From positions 1 through 43,057 of the forward strand of contig JAGCPC010000124.1 in NCBI GenBank assembly GCA_017642485.1: 43,057 nucleotides of DNA, written 5' to 3'. The stretch is from Prevotella sp. (GTDB taxonomy: Bacteria > Bacteroidota > Bacteroidia > Bacteroidales > Bacteroidaceae). Each line of letters opens with the position of its first letter. Positions within the stretch are counted from its first letter, which is position 1. The notes below the pieces were generated by a model, which was given only the letters and a program-made list of their open reading frames with translations, ran no database searches and was not told where the DNA came from. Shown here piece by piece: positions 8,655-16,909 of the stretch. Both the position numbers and the translations under genes were made by a program.

Positions 8655-9413
8655 CTATAGCGAGCTCTCTCCCTCCACGTAGTTTTCCATAAAGAGGTGC
8701 TCGCCGTCGAACACTGCATAGGTAAACTGGCTTATCCAGTCGCCGAGTATCATGAGGCGCGACTGCTTGGTAAGCATGAGGTCTAGCTCTATGTGGCGAT
8801 GTCCGAAGAGGAAATAGTCTATATCGGGATGGTTCTTCAGATAGTCTTTGGCAAAGAGCACAAGATGCTCCTTATCCTCACCCATGTATGGCGGTTCGGT
8901 ACCATCGACGCGTTTGAGGCGCGAATGCTTTGCCCACGCAAGCCCGAACTTCACTCCCAGATCGGGGTGCAACCAACTGAACATCCGCTGGCAGAGTTTG
9001 CTATGGAATATGCTACGTATAAACTTAAATTTGCGGTCGGGGTCACCAAGCCCATCACCATGTGCGAGGTAGAAAGTCTTGCCGTGCAGTTCGAGGGTAC
9101 AGGGTTTCTTATGGAGTATCACCCCGCACTCCTTTTCCAGATAATCGTATGCCCAGATATCATGATTACCCGTAAAGAAGTGCACCTCCACTCCCCTATC
9201 GGTGAGTTCTGATAGTTTGCCGAGGAAACGTGTATAGCCTTTAGGCACCACCTGTCCATACTCGTACCAGAAATCAAACATATCGCCAAGCAGATATACA
9301 GCCTCTGCCTTATCCTTTATCTCATCGAGGAAATTGACAAGGCGACGCTCCTGCATCCTGCGGTGAGGTATAGCCAAAGAACCTAAATGTGCATCACTCA
9401 AAAAATATATCAT
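8655..9413 (-). CDS. UDP-2,3-diacylglucosamine diphosphatase-like metallophosphoesterase
   Basis: The 252-aa frame has all calcineurin-like phosphoesterase motifs in order: SDAHLG (Asp7, His9), GDMFDFW (Asp44), GNHD (82-85) and GHRH near residue 205. The layout, without transmembrane segments, matches LpxH-family enzymes. These cleave UDP-2,3-diacylglucosamine to lipid X in lipid A synthesis at the inner face of the cytoplasmic membrane. Bacteroidota carry more than one LpxH-like protein, so I do not assign the symbol. It lies 35 nt after the sufT-like gene across a 7-nt repeat tract. Confidence 0.85.
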   Translation of the reverse strand: MIYFLSDAHLGSLAIPHRRMQERRLVNFLDEIKDKAEAVYLLGDMFDFWYEYGQVVPKGYTRFLGKLSELTDRGVEVHFFTGNHDIWAYDYLEKECGVILHKKPCTLELHGKTFYLAHGDGLGDPDRKFKFIRSIFHSKLCQRMFSWLHPDLGVKFGLAWAKHSRLKRVDGTEPPYMGEDKEHLVLFAKDYLKNHPDIDYFLFGHRHIELDLMLTKQSRLMILGDWISQFTYAVFDGEHLFMENYVEGESSL

Positions 9414-9420
9414 GCTTCAA

Positions 9421-9455
9421 CTATGAACTGTGAACTATGAACTGTGAACTATTCA
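9421..9455. repeat. 7-nt tandem tract (CTATGAA/CTGTGAA, 5 units)
   Basis: CTATGAA and CTGTGAA alternate (9421-9448), followed by CTATTCA, which contains the stop codon of the sufT-like gene. Confidence 0.9.
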
Positions 9456-9799
9456 AACCCCAACTCCACGCGTGCCTCCTCAGTCATCATGCTTTTATCC
9501 CATTCTGGTTCAAAGACCATGTTGACATTGGCAGAGGTTACACCCTGTACGGCAGACACCTTGGAACGCACGTCCTCGATGATAAAGTCGGCTGCTGGGC
9601 ACGATGGTGCGGTGAAGGTCATGTCGATGTCGAGTGCACCGTCATCGGCGAGGTCTATCTTGTATATCAACCCGAGGTCATAGATGTTGACAGGTATCTC
9701 GGGATCGAATACCGTCTTCAGCACCTCTATTATACGCTGTTCTATTTCGTTTTTCTCTTCTTGAGTCATCGTTTTTCTTTTTCTGCTAAAGAGCTTCAT
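9449..9799 (-). CDS. MIP18/SufT-family (DUF59) iron-sulfur cluster protein
   Basis: This 116-aa cytoplasmic protein contains the DUF59 fold: IEQRIIEVLKTVFDPEIPVNIYDLGLIY, the conserved cysteine in FTAPSCPAADF, and VNMVFEPEWDKSMMTEEAR at the end. Family members help deliver or assemble Fe-S clusters. The first ATG (9799) overlaps the radC stop as ATGA, which supports it, though MTQEEKNEIE ten codons later is also a typical start. The basic leader KLFSRKRK would then be an extra tail. The stop lies in a 7-nt repeat tract. Confidence 0.88.
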   Translation of the reverse strand: MKLFSRKRKTMTQEEKNEIEQRIIEVLKTVFDPEIPVNIYDLGLIYKIDLADDGALDIDMTFTAPSCPAADFIIEDVRSKVSAVQGVTSANVNMVFEPEWDKSMMTEEARVELGFE

Positions 9800-10482
9800 A
9801 ACTTTCCTTGTTCTCTATAGGAATAATAGTTGCCGTCGGTTATTATCACGTGGTCGAGGAAGTGGATGCGCATAGTCTGACACGCCTCACCGATTTTCCT
9901 TGTCAGCATATCGTCATCACGGCTCGGTCGAGCGTTTCCGCTCGGGTGGTTGTGTGCTATGGCTATCACCGTAGCATTGTTGAGCAGTGCTTCTTTCATG
10001 ACGAGCCGCACATCGACGGCCGTCTCGGTGATGCCTCCATGAGACAGTTTCATGGTCTTTATCTCCCTGTATGCCTGGTTCATCAGTATGACGTAGCTCT
10101 CCTCCACGTCGAGGTCGCGCATCTTTGCCCACAGGTGATTGTATATATCCATCGCGGTACCAAACTTCTTGCGCTCGGGCATTTCCGCCCCCTCACGTCT
10201 CTTGCCCAGTTCGCATGCCGCCAATATCGATATCGCTTTCGCCTCACCTATGCCTTTGTAGTCCATCAGTTGTCCGAGAGACATTTTACTCAGCGTGGCA
10301 AGATTGTTGTTGCAGTCAGCGAGCAGACGCTTCATAAGGTCAACGGCTGTCTCCTCCTTATTGCCCGAACCTACGAGTATGGCGAGCAGTTCGGCACTCG
10401 ACAGCGCCTCAGCACCATGCATCATAAGCCTCTCACGAGGGCGATCCTCCTCGGCAAGTTGCTTTACGGTGAGTTTGTTCAT
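9796..10482 (-). CDS. radC: RadC-family JAB/MPN domain protein
   Basis: The product is 228 aa from the ATG at 10482, which gives the standard N-terminus (VKQLAEEDRPRERLMMHGAEALSS). An HhH-like region follows (LLAILVGSG, LMDYKGIGEAKA), then a JAMM metalloprotease-like domain with HNHPSGNARPSRDD near the C-terminus. RadC was named for DNA repair in E. coli, but that role has been questioned, so the function is open. The frame extends to 10584 over the end of the glycosyltransferase gene, but those residues are not family-like. The stop couples to the sufT-like gene by ATGA overlap. Confidence 0.92.
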   Translation of the reverse strand: MNKLTVKQLAEEDRPRERLMMHGAEALSSAELLAILVGSGNKEETAVDLMKRLLADCNNNLATLSKMSLGQLMDYKGIGEAKAISILAACELGKRREGAEMPERKKFGTAMDIYNHLWAKMRDLDVEESYVILMNQAYREIKTMKLSHGGITETAVDVRLVMKEALLNNATVIAIAHNHPSGNARPSRDDDMLTRKIGEACQTMRIHFLDHVIITDGNYYSYREQGKL

Positions 10483-10517
10483 ATCGGGATAGTCAGAGTT
10501 GTTAGAATAATCTGGGA

Positions 10518-11564
10518 TTATTTGTAAAATGTCTTCTCGAAGGCCTGAAATTCGTCCTTGCCGAGCACACAGCGTTTCCACCATGCTTCAAGGAAACCAC
10601 ATCCGTAGCCCATCAGTTGGACAAAGGCGGCGGCGATGCTGACGAAGCCTATCTTTAACGACTTGTTCTGTATGGACGAGTCAACGAATATCAGCAACGA
10701 GTACAGCAATATGGGTAACCAAGGCAAGGCACAAAGCCAATACCACCTGTGCACATCGTCATAGTGCATCAACACCCTTCCCACGGCTGAGAGGAGCACG
10801 AGGGCGATAACGCCAACAGTGAATACCATCGGCAGGAGGTGAACTATCTTCATCGTGCCAGGGTGACGCTTTTCCAGATTGATACGTGCTATACCGCTGT
10901 TATATACCTGACGGAAGAATTTCTTCAGGTCTGTGCGCCGCTTGTGCCATACCCATGCTTCGGGAAACAGGCGACACTTGTAGCCTGCCTCCACTATGCG
11001 GTAAGAGAAATCGATATCCTCACCAAATCGCATCTTAGAAAAGCCTCCCAACTCAGCATATACCTCTCGCCGTATGCCCATATTATATGAACGTGGGTAG
11101 AACTTATCGAGTTTTTTCTTTCCTCCGCGTATGCCTCCCGTCGTAAAGAAACTCGTCATGGAGTAGCTGATAGCCTTTTGCACCGTAGTAAATGAGGGGT
11201 GCGAAGCATCGGCACCGCCAAAGGCATCGCAGGTGCCATGTAGCGTAAGGTCATCTTCGACAGCCTGCAGGTAACCATCAGGCAACACCACGTCACTATC
11301 AAGTATTATAAGGTATTCACCCGCAGCACGCTCAGCACCATAGTTGCGACTCTGGCCTGGTCCGCTATTCTCTTTCATAAAATAGCGCAGTGGCAGTTTG
11401 CCGGCATACTTGTCGCACACCTCCTTACAAGGCGACGACGAACCGTCCTCCACTATGATAACCTCAAAATCGGCATAAGCCTGACGAGTGAGACTGTCAA
11501 GCAGTTCATCCACCTCATCAGGCCTATTATATACCGGTACTATAATACTATATTTGGGTGTCAT
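10518..11564 (-). CDS. family 2 glycosyltransferase, membrane-associated
   Basis: The GT-A catalytic domain occupies about residues 1-230: YSIIVPVYNRPDEV, VIIVEDGSS, LDSDVVLPDGYL (the DXD-like site) and MRFGEDIDFSYRIVEAGYK (the ED motif). Two to three hydrophobic stretches follow (about 245-265, 275-295 and 305-325), placing the enzyme at the membrane. The acceptor cannot be told from sequence; glycolipid, capsule or O-antigen assembly are possible. It lies 35 nt upstream of radC. The 120 nt ahead of it hold an unusual array of three palindromic repeats and no clear promoter. Confidence 0.88.
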   Translation of the reverse strand: MTPKYSIIVPVYNRPDEVDELLDSLTRQAYADFEVIIVEDGSSSPCKEVCDKYAGKLPLRYFMKENSGPGQSRNYGAERAAGEYLIILDSDVVLPDGYLQAVEDDLTLHGTCDAFGGADASHPSFTTVQKAISYSMTSFFTTGGIRGGKKKLDKFYPRSYNMGIRREVYAELGGFSKMRFGEDIDFSYRIVEAGYKCRLFPEAWVWHKRRTDLKKFFRQVYNSGIARINLEKRHPGTMKIVHLLPMVFTVGVIALVLLSAVGRVLMHYDDVHRWYWLCALPWLPILLYSLLIFVDSSIQNKSLKIGFVSIAAAFVQLMGYGCGFLEAWWKRCVLGKDEFQAFEKTFYK

Positions 11565-11591
11565 AGCCTATAGTAAAAACTATGGTTTTCT

Positions 11592-11651
11592 AAAAGGATA
11601 TCTTTTAGGAGCTAAAAGGATACCTTTTGGGGGGTCAAAAGGATACCTTTT
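11592..11651. repeat. Array of three 15-nt near-palindromes, 22-23 bp period
   Basis: Units start at 11592 (AAAAGGATATCTTTT), 11614 and 11637 (both AAAAGGATACCTTTT), with 7-8 nt between them. In units 2 and 3, AAAAGG pairs with CCTTTT around a 3-nt loop. The array fills the gap between efp and the glycosyltransferase gene. Confidence 0.85.
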
Positions 11652-11686
11652 CGATCCCCATTCATAATGCATTGTCTATCAGAAGA

Positions 11687-12253
11687 TTACTCCTTGACAC
11701 GCTGCAGGTAGCTACCATCGCGAGTGTCCACCTGTACGAGTTCGCCTTCCTCAATGAAGAGAGGCACACGAATCTCCACGCCTGTCTCCAGTGTAGCTGG
11801 CTTCAGAGTGTTGGTAGCTGTATCGCCCTTTACACCTGGCTCTGAGTGAGTGACACGCAGTATGGTCTTAACTGGCATCTCAGCATAGAGCACTGTATCA
11901 GTATCAGCATCGCTGACAACCTCTACGATGTCTGACTCCTTCATGTACTCTACCCCTGTAACGAGTTCTGCTGGTATAGGGGTCTGGTCGTATGTCTCCT
12001 GATTCATGAATATATAGTCCTCACCCTCCTTGTAGAGATACTGGTAAGGACGACGTGTGATCTGCACCTCCTCCAGTTTCTCACCGATGTTGAAACGACG
12101 CTCCAGCACACGGCCGTCGGTTACGTTCTTCAACTTGATAATCATGATGGTGTTACCCTTACCTGGCTTGCGATGCTGGAAGTCGATGCAAACCCAAATG
12201 CCACCGTCCATACGTACGGCAACGCCTTTCTTAATGTCTTGTGAATTAATCAT
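11687..12253 (-). CDS. efp: elongation factor P
   Basis: EF-P binds stalled ribosomes between the P and E sites and relieves pausing at polyproline stretches. The 188-aa protein has the normal three-domain layout: KOW-like domain I with the modification loop RKPGKGNT (tip Lys32), then the EF-P OB domains with ITRRPYQYLYKEGEDYIFMN and the C-terminal signature IRVPLFIEEGELVQVDTRDGSYLQRV. I do not see an EF-P modification enzyme in the window. It has its own promoter (12320-12327) and is divergent from rpmH. Confidence 0.97.
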   Translation of the reverse strand: MINSQDIKKGVAVRMDGGIWVCIDFQHRKPGKGNTIMIIKLKNVTDGRVLERRFNIGEKLEEVQITRRPYQYLYKEGEDYIFMNQETYDQTPIPAELVTGVEYMKESDIVEVVSDADTDTVLYAEMPVKTILRVTHSEPGVKGDTATNTLKPATLETGVEIRVPLFIEEGELVQVDTRDGSYLQRVKE

Positions 12254-12319
12254 TGTTTTTATTGTGTGTATAACTATGTTTCACGTTGCGCCCGCCTCGT
12301 GCGTACGCATAAAGTGCTG

Positions 12320-12327
12320 CAAAGGTA
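12320..12327 (-). promoter_or_regulatory. -7 box of the efp promoter
   Basis: TACCTTTG on the minus strand, about 67 nt before the efp start. A clear -33 TTTG is not present; that position falls in the adjoining 7-nt repeat tract. Confidence 0.6.
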
Positions 12328-12333
12328 ATAAAA

Positions 12334-12368
12334 AAGTAGAAAGTATAGGGTAGAAAGTATAAAGTTTT
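12334..12368. repeat. 7-nt tandem tract (AAGTAGA/AAGTATA, 5 units)
   Basis: AAGTAGA, AAGTATA, GGGTAGA, AAGTATA, AAGTTTT in register, in the efp-rpmH intergenic region. Confidence 0.9.
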
Positions 12369-12406
12369 TGGGAATAACGTGTTAAAAAAGATTAAATAGA
12401 AGCCCG

Positions 12407-12441
12407 CTTTCAACTTTCAACTTTCATCATTCAACTATTAT
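12407..12441. repeat. 7-nt tandem tract (CTTTCAA, 5 units)
   Basis: CTTTCAA, CTTTCAA, CTTTCAT, CATTCAA, CTATTAT in register. The tract occupies the expected -33 region of the rpmH promoter. Confidence 0.88.
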
Positions 12442-12444
12442 TTG

Positions 12445-12452
12445 TACCTTTG
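12445..12452 (+). promoter_or_regulatory. -7 box of the rpmH promoter
   Basis: TACCTTTG, 48 nt before the rpmH ATG. The -33 position falls inside the CTTTCAA heptamer tract and has only a weak match. Confidence 0.7.
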
Positions 12453-12499
12453 CACCTCGAATTGCGCAAATTAACAAAAATAAGATATCTTAAAAGACA

Positions 12500-12655
12500 A
12501 TGAAAAGAACATTCCAGCCACACAATCGCCGTCGCGTAAACAAGCATGGTTTCCGTGCACGCATGTCAACCAAGAACGGTCGCAGAGTGCTCGCTAACCG
12601 TCGTGCTCAGGGCCGCAAAAAGCTCACTGTAAGCGACGAGCACCACGGAAAGTAA
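12500..12655 (+). CDS. rpmH: 50S ribosomal protein L34
   Basis: A 51-aa, very basic protein starting [20 protein letters not shown], followed by [22 protein letters not shown]: the L34 family. It differs from the usual 44-47 residues only by a short acidic tail (SDEHHGK). It is monocistronic here, with a promoter upstream and a strong terminator 40 nt downstream. rnpA does not follow. Confidence 0.98.
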   Translation: MKRTFQPHNRRRVNKHGFRARMSTKNGRRVLANRRAQGRKKLTVSDEHHGK

Positions 12656-12693
12656 TTATCTTCCGTGAGAAGAATGGCTTAGGCAAAGCCGAA

Positions 12694-12746
12694 AGAAAAA
12701 AACAACCAACTTATCTCAAAAAGAGATGGTTGGTTGTTTTTTTTTG
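12694..12746 (+). terminator. Terminator after rpmH
   Basis: AAAAAAACAACCAAC and ATCTC pair with GAGAT and TTGGTTGTTTTTTT around an AAAAA loop, followed by a long T-run. A textbook intrinsic terminator. Confidence 0.95.
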
Positions 12747-12798
12747 TTAATTTTTCGCTTTTTTCTTACATTTTCTTGTAAAATTGGATAATTTTCCT

Positions 12799-12806
12799 TA
12801 CCTTTG
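12799..12806 (+). promoter_or_regulatory. -7 box of the AraC-type regulator promoter
   Basis: TACCTTTG, 53 nt before the ATG at 12860, with a weak TTGG about 13-15 nt upstream. A GGAG element sits at 12850, one of the few Shine-Dalgarno-like sites in the window. Confidence 0.6.
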
Positions 12807-12859
12807 TGACACATTACTACTATTATACTGTAAACCTAAAAACTAAAAGGAGTTAACTA

Positions 12860-13660
12860 ATGAAAAATGTAATCATCGAACAGAATGTCAGCAACCTGAC
12901 AAACGCGGAGATGAAATCCTACCGAGCATTTGCCTACTGCTACAAGGGATTCTGCGACATTGACTACAATGAAAGTAAGCTTACGCTGAAAGGCGGACAG
13001 TGTGCCATATTCCTAAATCTCAGTTTCATCAAGGCGACAAACCCATCACTCGATTTCATCTGCGACGTCATCTATATCGATGAGTCGTTCCTACGTCAGA
13101 GTGGGCCACGCAACCCCTACATCATCCAGGGTATGCTATCGCTCTACTCCAACCCCATCATAGATGTCAGCGACAATGAGCAGGAGTTGTGCATCAATCT
13201 CTTTGCCAACTTCCAGAGGCGTCTCGATGCCACCGACCACCGTTTCTACAACGACATACTGAGAGTATCGGCAAGGATGCTCGCCCTCGACATGTTTGAC
13301 ATACAGTCACGCACACAGGTCACAGAGAAGATTTCGCAGAAATCATCTGACATCATGACACGCTTCATACAGATGCTGCAAGCTAAGGAGTACCGCTACA
13401 ACCGTGAGGTGGCTTACTATGCCGAACAACTATGCGTAGTACCCAAGTACCTCAGCGAGATATGCAACAAGGTGAGTGGTTTCTCCGCATCATACTGGAT
13501 CAACAAGTTTACCGCCCAGGACATATACGAACTGCTCACCAAGGACAGGAAGCGCAGTTCGGAGATAGCAGAGATGTTCCACTTTACCAGCACCTCCTAC
13601 TTCAATCGCTACACCAAACGCTACCTCGGGGCATACCCTTCAGAACTACGCAAAAGGTAG
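12860..13660 (+). CDS. AraC/XylS-type transcriptional regulator
   Basis: The 266-aa protein has an N-terminal sensor-like part (about 1-160) without a recognisable ligand motif. The C-terminal double helix-turn-helix lies at about 165-266: REVAYYAEQLCVVPKYLSEICNKVSG, then SSEIAEMFHFTSTSYFNRYTKRYLGAYPSELRKR. This is the Bacteroidota AraC style in which the second helix-turn-helix ends in FNRYxKRYxGxxPSExR. It is a single gene with its own promoter between rpmH and dut. The targets and effector cannot be read from sequence. Confidence 0.88.
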   Translation: MKNVIIEQNVSNLTNAEMKSYRAFAYCYKGFCDIDYNESKLTLKGGQCAIFLNLSFIKATNPSLDFICDVIYIDESFLRQSGPRNPYIIQGMLSLYSNPIIDVSDNEQELCINLFANFQRRLDATDHRFYNDILRVSARMLALDMFDIQSRTQVTEKISQKSSDIMTRFIQMLQAKEYRYNREVAYYAEQLCVVPKYLSEICNKVSGFSASYWINKFTAQDIYELLTKDRKRSSEIAEMFHFTSTSYFNRYTKRYLGAYPSELRKR

Positions 13661-13716
13661 TTGCCTGTCCATATACTCACGTTAGAGCCTTAGATTATTA
13701 AAAATAGTTTATTTTC

Positions 13717-13747
13717 TTGCCTGTATCATCATAAATTGCTACCTTTG
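13717..13747 (+). promoter_or_regulatory. Promoter of dut and downstream genes
   Basis: TTG (13717-13719), a 20-nt spacer and TACCTTTG (13740-13747), 41 nt before the dut ATG. Confidence 0.7.
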
Positions 13748-13788
13748 CATATTATTTACAATAATATCACAAGGTAAAAGGATATATC

Positions 13789-14226
13789 ATGATACAGGTA
13801 AATGTTATCAACAAAGGCAAACAACCACTGCCACAATATGCCACACCACAGAGTGCAGGCATGGACTTGCGTGCCAATATAGAGGAGGTTTTCACTTTAA
13901 AGCCACTCGAACGCAAACTCGTTCCCACAGGACTTTTCATAGCCCTTCCCGAAGGCTACGAAGCACAGGTGCGACCACGTAGCGGACTCGCACTGAAGCA
14001 CGGCATCACCGTCCTCAACACCCCCGGCACCATTGATGCCGACTACAGGGGCGAAATCGGCGTGGTACTTGTCAATCTGTCCAATGACCCTTTCATCGTA
14101 GAACCAGGCGAACGCATAGCACAGATGGTGATAGCCAAGCATGAGCAGGCTGAGTTTACTATCGTGGAGCAACTCGACGAGACTCTGCGTGGTGCAGGGG
14201 GGTATGGACATACGGGAGTGAAGTGA
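13789..14226 (+). CDS. dut: dUTP diphosphatase
   Basis: dUTPase hydrolyses dUTP to dUMP and pyrophosphate, keeping uracil out of DNA and feeding dTMP synthesis. The 145-aa trimeric-type enzyme shows the five motifs: AGMDLRA (I), [10 protein letters not shown] (II), [17 protein letters not shown] (III), GERIAQMVI (IV) and [12 protein letters not shown] (V, the C-terminal glycine-rich arm). It opens a plus-strand run with the TPR, DUF4292 and EnvC-like genes, from which it is separated by a 63-nt heptamer tract. Confidence 0.97.
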   Translation: MIQVNVINKGKQPLPQYATPQSAGMDLRANIEEVFTLKPLERKLVPTGLFIALPEGYEAQVRPRSGLALKHGITVLNTPGTIDADYRGEIGVVLVNLSNDPFIVEPGERIAQMVIAKHEQAEFTIVEQLDETLRGAGGYGHTGVK

Positions 14227-14230
14227 GTTT

Positions 14231-14293
14231 CAGTTCACAGTTCACAGTGCATAGTTCACAGTGCATAGTTCACAGTGCATAGTTCACAGTTGA
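14231..14293. repeat. 7-nt tandem tract (CAGTTCA/TAGTTCA/CAGTGCA, 9 units)
   Basis: Nine heptamers in perfect register fill the gap after dut. The only open starts for the TPR gene (GTG at 14275, TTG at 14290) lie inside the tract. Confidence 0.95.
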
Positions 14294-15885
14294 GACGGTT
14301 ATTACTCATATTATCAATGTTGTGCTCGCTGAATGTATCAGCGGGCAAGTTTGAGTATTACTATATCGAGGCCGTCAGGCAGCAGGATATGGAAAACTAT
14401 TTAGCTGCATTCGAGCTCTTCCGTCACTGCTACGAGCTCAACCCCAATGCGCCGGAGGCCAACTACGCCATCGGCATGTTCTATATCGCCATGCAGCAGG
14501 ACTCCCTGGGTGTGGCATACCTCAAACGAGCCATCCAACTGGAACCCGACAACAATGAGTTTGGCGAACGTCTGGCACGCACATACCTATATCAGAATAA
14601 TGCCACAGCAGCTGCTGAGGTATATGAAACACTGGTAAAACATCAGCCCGACCGCACGGACTACCTCGAACAACTGCTGCAGATATACAGCCAGCAGCAT
14701 GACTATCCCAAGATGCTCTCTATACTCGACCGTATAGAACTACAGGAGGGACAGACAGAAAGCATCACATTGGAGAAGATGCGCATACGTTCCATGATGG
14801 ACGACAATGACGGGGCATACAGAGAGCTGCAGAGCCTTATCGATGCACATCCTTTTGACATGAACCTGCGAGTGATGCTCGGCAATTGGTATCTCAACCA
14901 GGGCAAGAAGGAGGAAGCGCTCACCACATTCAATGATGTGCTCAGCGAGGAGCCCGACAATGCCCAGGCACAGATGGCACTGATGGACTACTACCGCAGC
15001 GAGGGAGAGATAGCACAGGCTGACACCCTGCTCTACGACATATTGGTCAACCCACGCACCAACTCCGACAACCGCCTTGAGTTGATAAGCAGTTGGGTGA
15101 GAGACAGTGAGTCACGCGGTGGCGACTCCATACGCATCATACAGGTATTTGACCGCGTACTCGCCATGCCACAGGCCACCTCCGACGTAGCAACGATGAA
15201 AGCGGCATACCTCGAATTGAAGCGATTTCCGTCTGCCGACATACAGCAGGCATGGAGGGATGTATTACGCATAGCGCCTGAAAACACCTACGCACGTCTG
15301 CAACTCATACAGCACATGTGGAGTGACAGCATCGACGACAATGTGATACGCGAGTGCGAGAAAGCACTGGAGTATATACCCGACGAACCCTCACTGTATT
15401 ACTATCTCGGTCTGGCACAGTTTATCAACAAGCGCAACAAGGATGCCATACGCAGCCTGCGACGTGGCGCCAGCAATATCACTGCCGAGACCAACAAGGA
15501 TATGGCTGCCGACATATACTCTCTGCTTGGCGACATATATCAGAAAGAGGGACGCATACAGGATACATACACAGCGTATGACAGCTGCCTCGTATATAAC
15601 CCCGAGAAAGTGATGTGCCTCAACAACTATGCGTACTTCCTCTCCGAAGAGGGCAAGGACCTCAAGAAGGCGGAGAAAATGAGTTACCGTGCCATCACTG
15701 CCGACCCCCAGAGTGCCATATACCTCGACACGTACGCATGGATACTGTATAAGCAAAAACGCTACGAGGATGCCAAGGCATATATCGACATGGCGATAGA
15801 AAACCTCAAAGAGGGAGAGGATACGGATGGCGAGATAGCCGGACACGCTGCTAAGATTAACAAGAAACTGAAGAAGAAAAAATAA
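14275..15885 (+). CDS. exported TPR-repeat protein
   Basis: A 536-aa protein with a signal peptide and then tandem tetratricopeptide repeats through nearly the whole chain. Examples are AAFELFRHCYELNPNAPEAN, LGVAYLKRAIQLEPDNNEFG, EALTTFNDVLSEEPDNAQAQ and DTYTAYDSCLVYNPEKVMCL. It ends in a lysine-rich tail (KKLKKKK). No lipobox is visible. The start is uncertain: GTG at 14275 lies in the heptamer tract, TTG at 14290 would give MRRLLLILSML, and ATG at 14317 leaves a short signal. The stop is 3 nt before the DUF4292 gene, so the two are coupled. A scaffold role in the envelope is likely from the domain content. Confidence 0.85.
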   Translation: MHSSQLRRLLLILSMLCSLNVSAGKFEYYYIEAVRQQDMENYLAAFELFRHCYELNPNAPEANYAIGMFYIAMQQDSLGVAYLKRAIQLEPDNNEFGERLARTYLYQNNATAAAEVYETLVKHQPDRTDYLEQLLQIYSQQHDYPKMLSILDRIELQEGQTESITLEKMRIRSMMDDNDGAYRELQSLIDAHPFDMNLRVMLGNWYLNQGKKEEALTTFNDVLSEEPDNAQAQMALMDYYRSEGEIAQADTLLYDILVNPRTNSDNRLELISSWVRDSESRGGDSIRIIQVFDRVLAMPQATSDVATMKAAYLELKRFPSADIQQAWRDVLRIAPENTYARLQLIQHMWSDSIDDNVIRECEKALEYIPDEPSLYYYLGLAQFINKRNKDAIRSLRRGASNITAETNKDMAADIYSLLGDIYQKEGRIQDTYTAYDSCLVYNPEKVMCLNNYAYFLSEEGKDLKKAEKMSYRAITADPQSAIYLDTYAWILYKQKRYEDAKAYIDMAIENLKEGEDTDGEIAGHAAKINKKLKKKK

Positions 15886-15888
15886 CAA

Positions 15889-16875
15889 ATGAACACAAAG
15901 AATATCACACTCGCACTGACACTCGCCTTGACATCGGCTGTGGCATTTGCCGACGATGCTCAGACAGGCGCGACAGTACTGGTAAAGGCTGATAAGGATA
16001 CCGTAGCAGTTGTCAACGATTCTACCAAGCAGGTCGCTGACACCACAGCATGTGCCAACGATACCATCAAGCAGACCGTTGACACCGTGGCAGTAGCTAC
16101 AGTCAAGCAGGACAATGCCTATGCCGAACGGCTGCAGCGTATCAACTACCTGCGACAGGTGTATGACCATGCTGTCTATGCACAGAATATCAGTTCGCGC
16201 ATAAACCTCGGACTGCAGGGACTGGGCAAGGACATCACCCTCGACGGCAAACTGCAGATGCGTCGTGGACAGGTGATACGTCTTACCATCGTACCATTCG
16301 GACTTATGGAGGTGGCACGACTGGAGTTTACACCATCATACGTACTTCTCATCGACCGTGTACACAAGGAGTACGTAAAGGCCTCATATAGCGAAGTATC
16401 ATTTCTCAAGGCCGAGGGACTGACGTTCTACACCTTGCAGTCACTCTTCTGGAACGAACTCTTCCAGCCAGGCAAGGCAAAGCTTTCTGATGGCGACCTC
16501 ACATCATTTTCTCTCAACAGGAAGACTGACGGCATGAGTGAAATAGGTCTCGGTGAGAGACGCCTGCAGCTACGCTGGACGACCGACAAGAAAGCATATA
16601 TCACCAACACCGACATCACATACGACAAAAAGACGAAGAACGAGTCAAGCGTCAACGTAGCCTATAGCAATTTTGTCACTCTCGGCACCAAGAGGTTTCC
16701 TGCACACGAACGTATCACGTTCAATACCAAGGCATTCTCCACAGGCACCATGACACTCGACATCAATATGGGTACCATATCCACCGATGGCGGTTGGGAA
16801 GCCACCACCACCGTATCTGACCGTTACAAGAAAGTCACGGCAGAAGAGTTTTTCGCACGCCTCAGCAAACTGTAA
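15889..16875 (+). CDS. DUF4292 envelope protein
   Basis: The product is 328 aa with a signal peptide (MNTKNITLALTLALTSAVAFA), a threonine/valine-rich linker (about 22-75), and then a beta-rich domain. That domain includes ISSRINLGLQGLGKDITLDGKLQMRRG, FGLMEVARLEFTPSYVLLIDR and SLFWNELFQPG, matching DUF4292, a Bacteroidota family with LolA/LolB-like resemblance. It follows the TPR gene by 3 nt and precedes the EnvC-like gene by 34 nt, an order I recall from other Bacteroidota genomes. No lipobox cysteine is present. The function is unknown; an outer-membrane or lipoprotein-related role is inferred. Confidence 0.85.
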   Translation: MNTKNITLALTLALTSAVAFADDAQTGATVLVKADKDTVAVVNDSTKQVADTTACANDTIKQTVDTVAVATVKQDNAYAERLQRINYLRQVYDHAVYAQNISSRINLGLQGLGKDITLDGKLQMRRGQVIRLTIVPFGLMEVARLEFTPSYVLLIDRVHKEYVKASYSEVSFLKAEGLTFYTLQSLFWNELFQPGKAKLSDGDLTSFSLNRKTDGMSEIGLGERRLQLRWTTDKKAYITNTDITYDKKTKNESSVNVAYSNFVTLGTKRFPAHERITFNTKAFSTGTMTLDINMGTISTDGGWEATTTVSDRYKKVTAEEFFARLSKL

Positions 16876-16909
16876 ATAAACCAACGCACACTATATCGTT
16901 CCCTCCCTT

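Noticed and set aside
9808..10527. 239-aa plus-strand open frame
   Set aside because: It lies antisense to radC, has no family-like sequence and is a codon-usage shadow.
15391..16170. 259-aa minus-strand open frame
   Set aside because: Antisense to the TPR and DUF4292 genes; hydrophobic look comes from the complementary codons.
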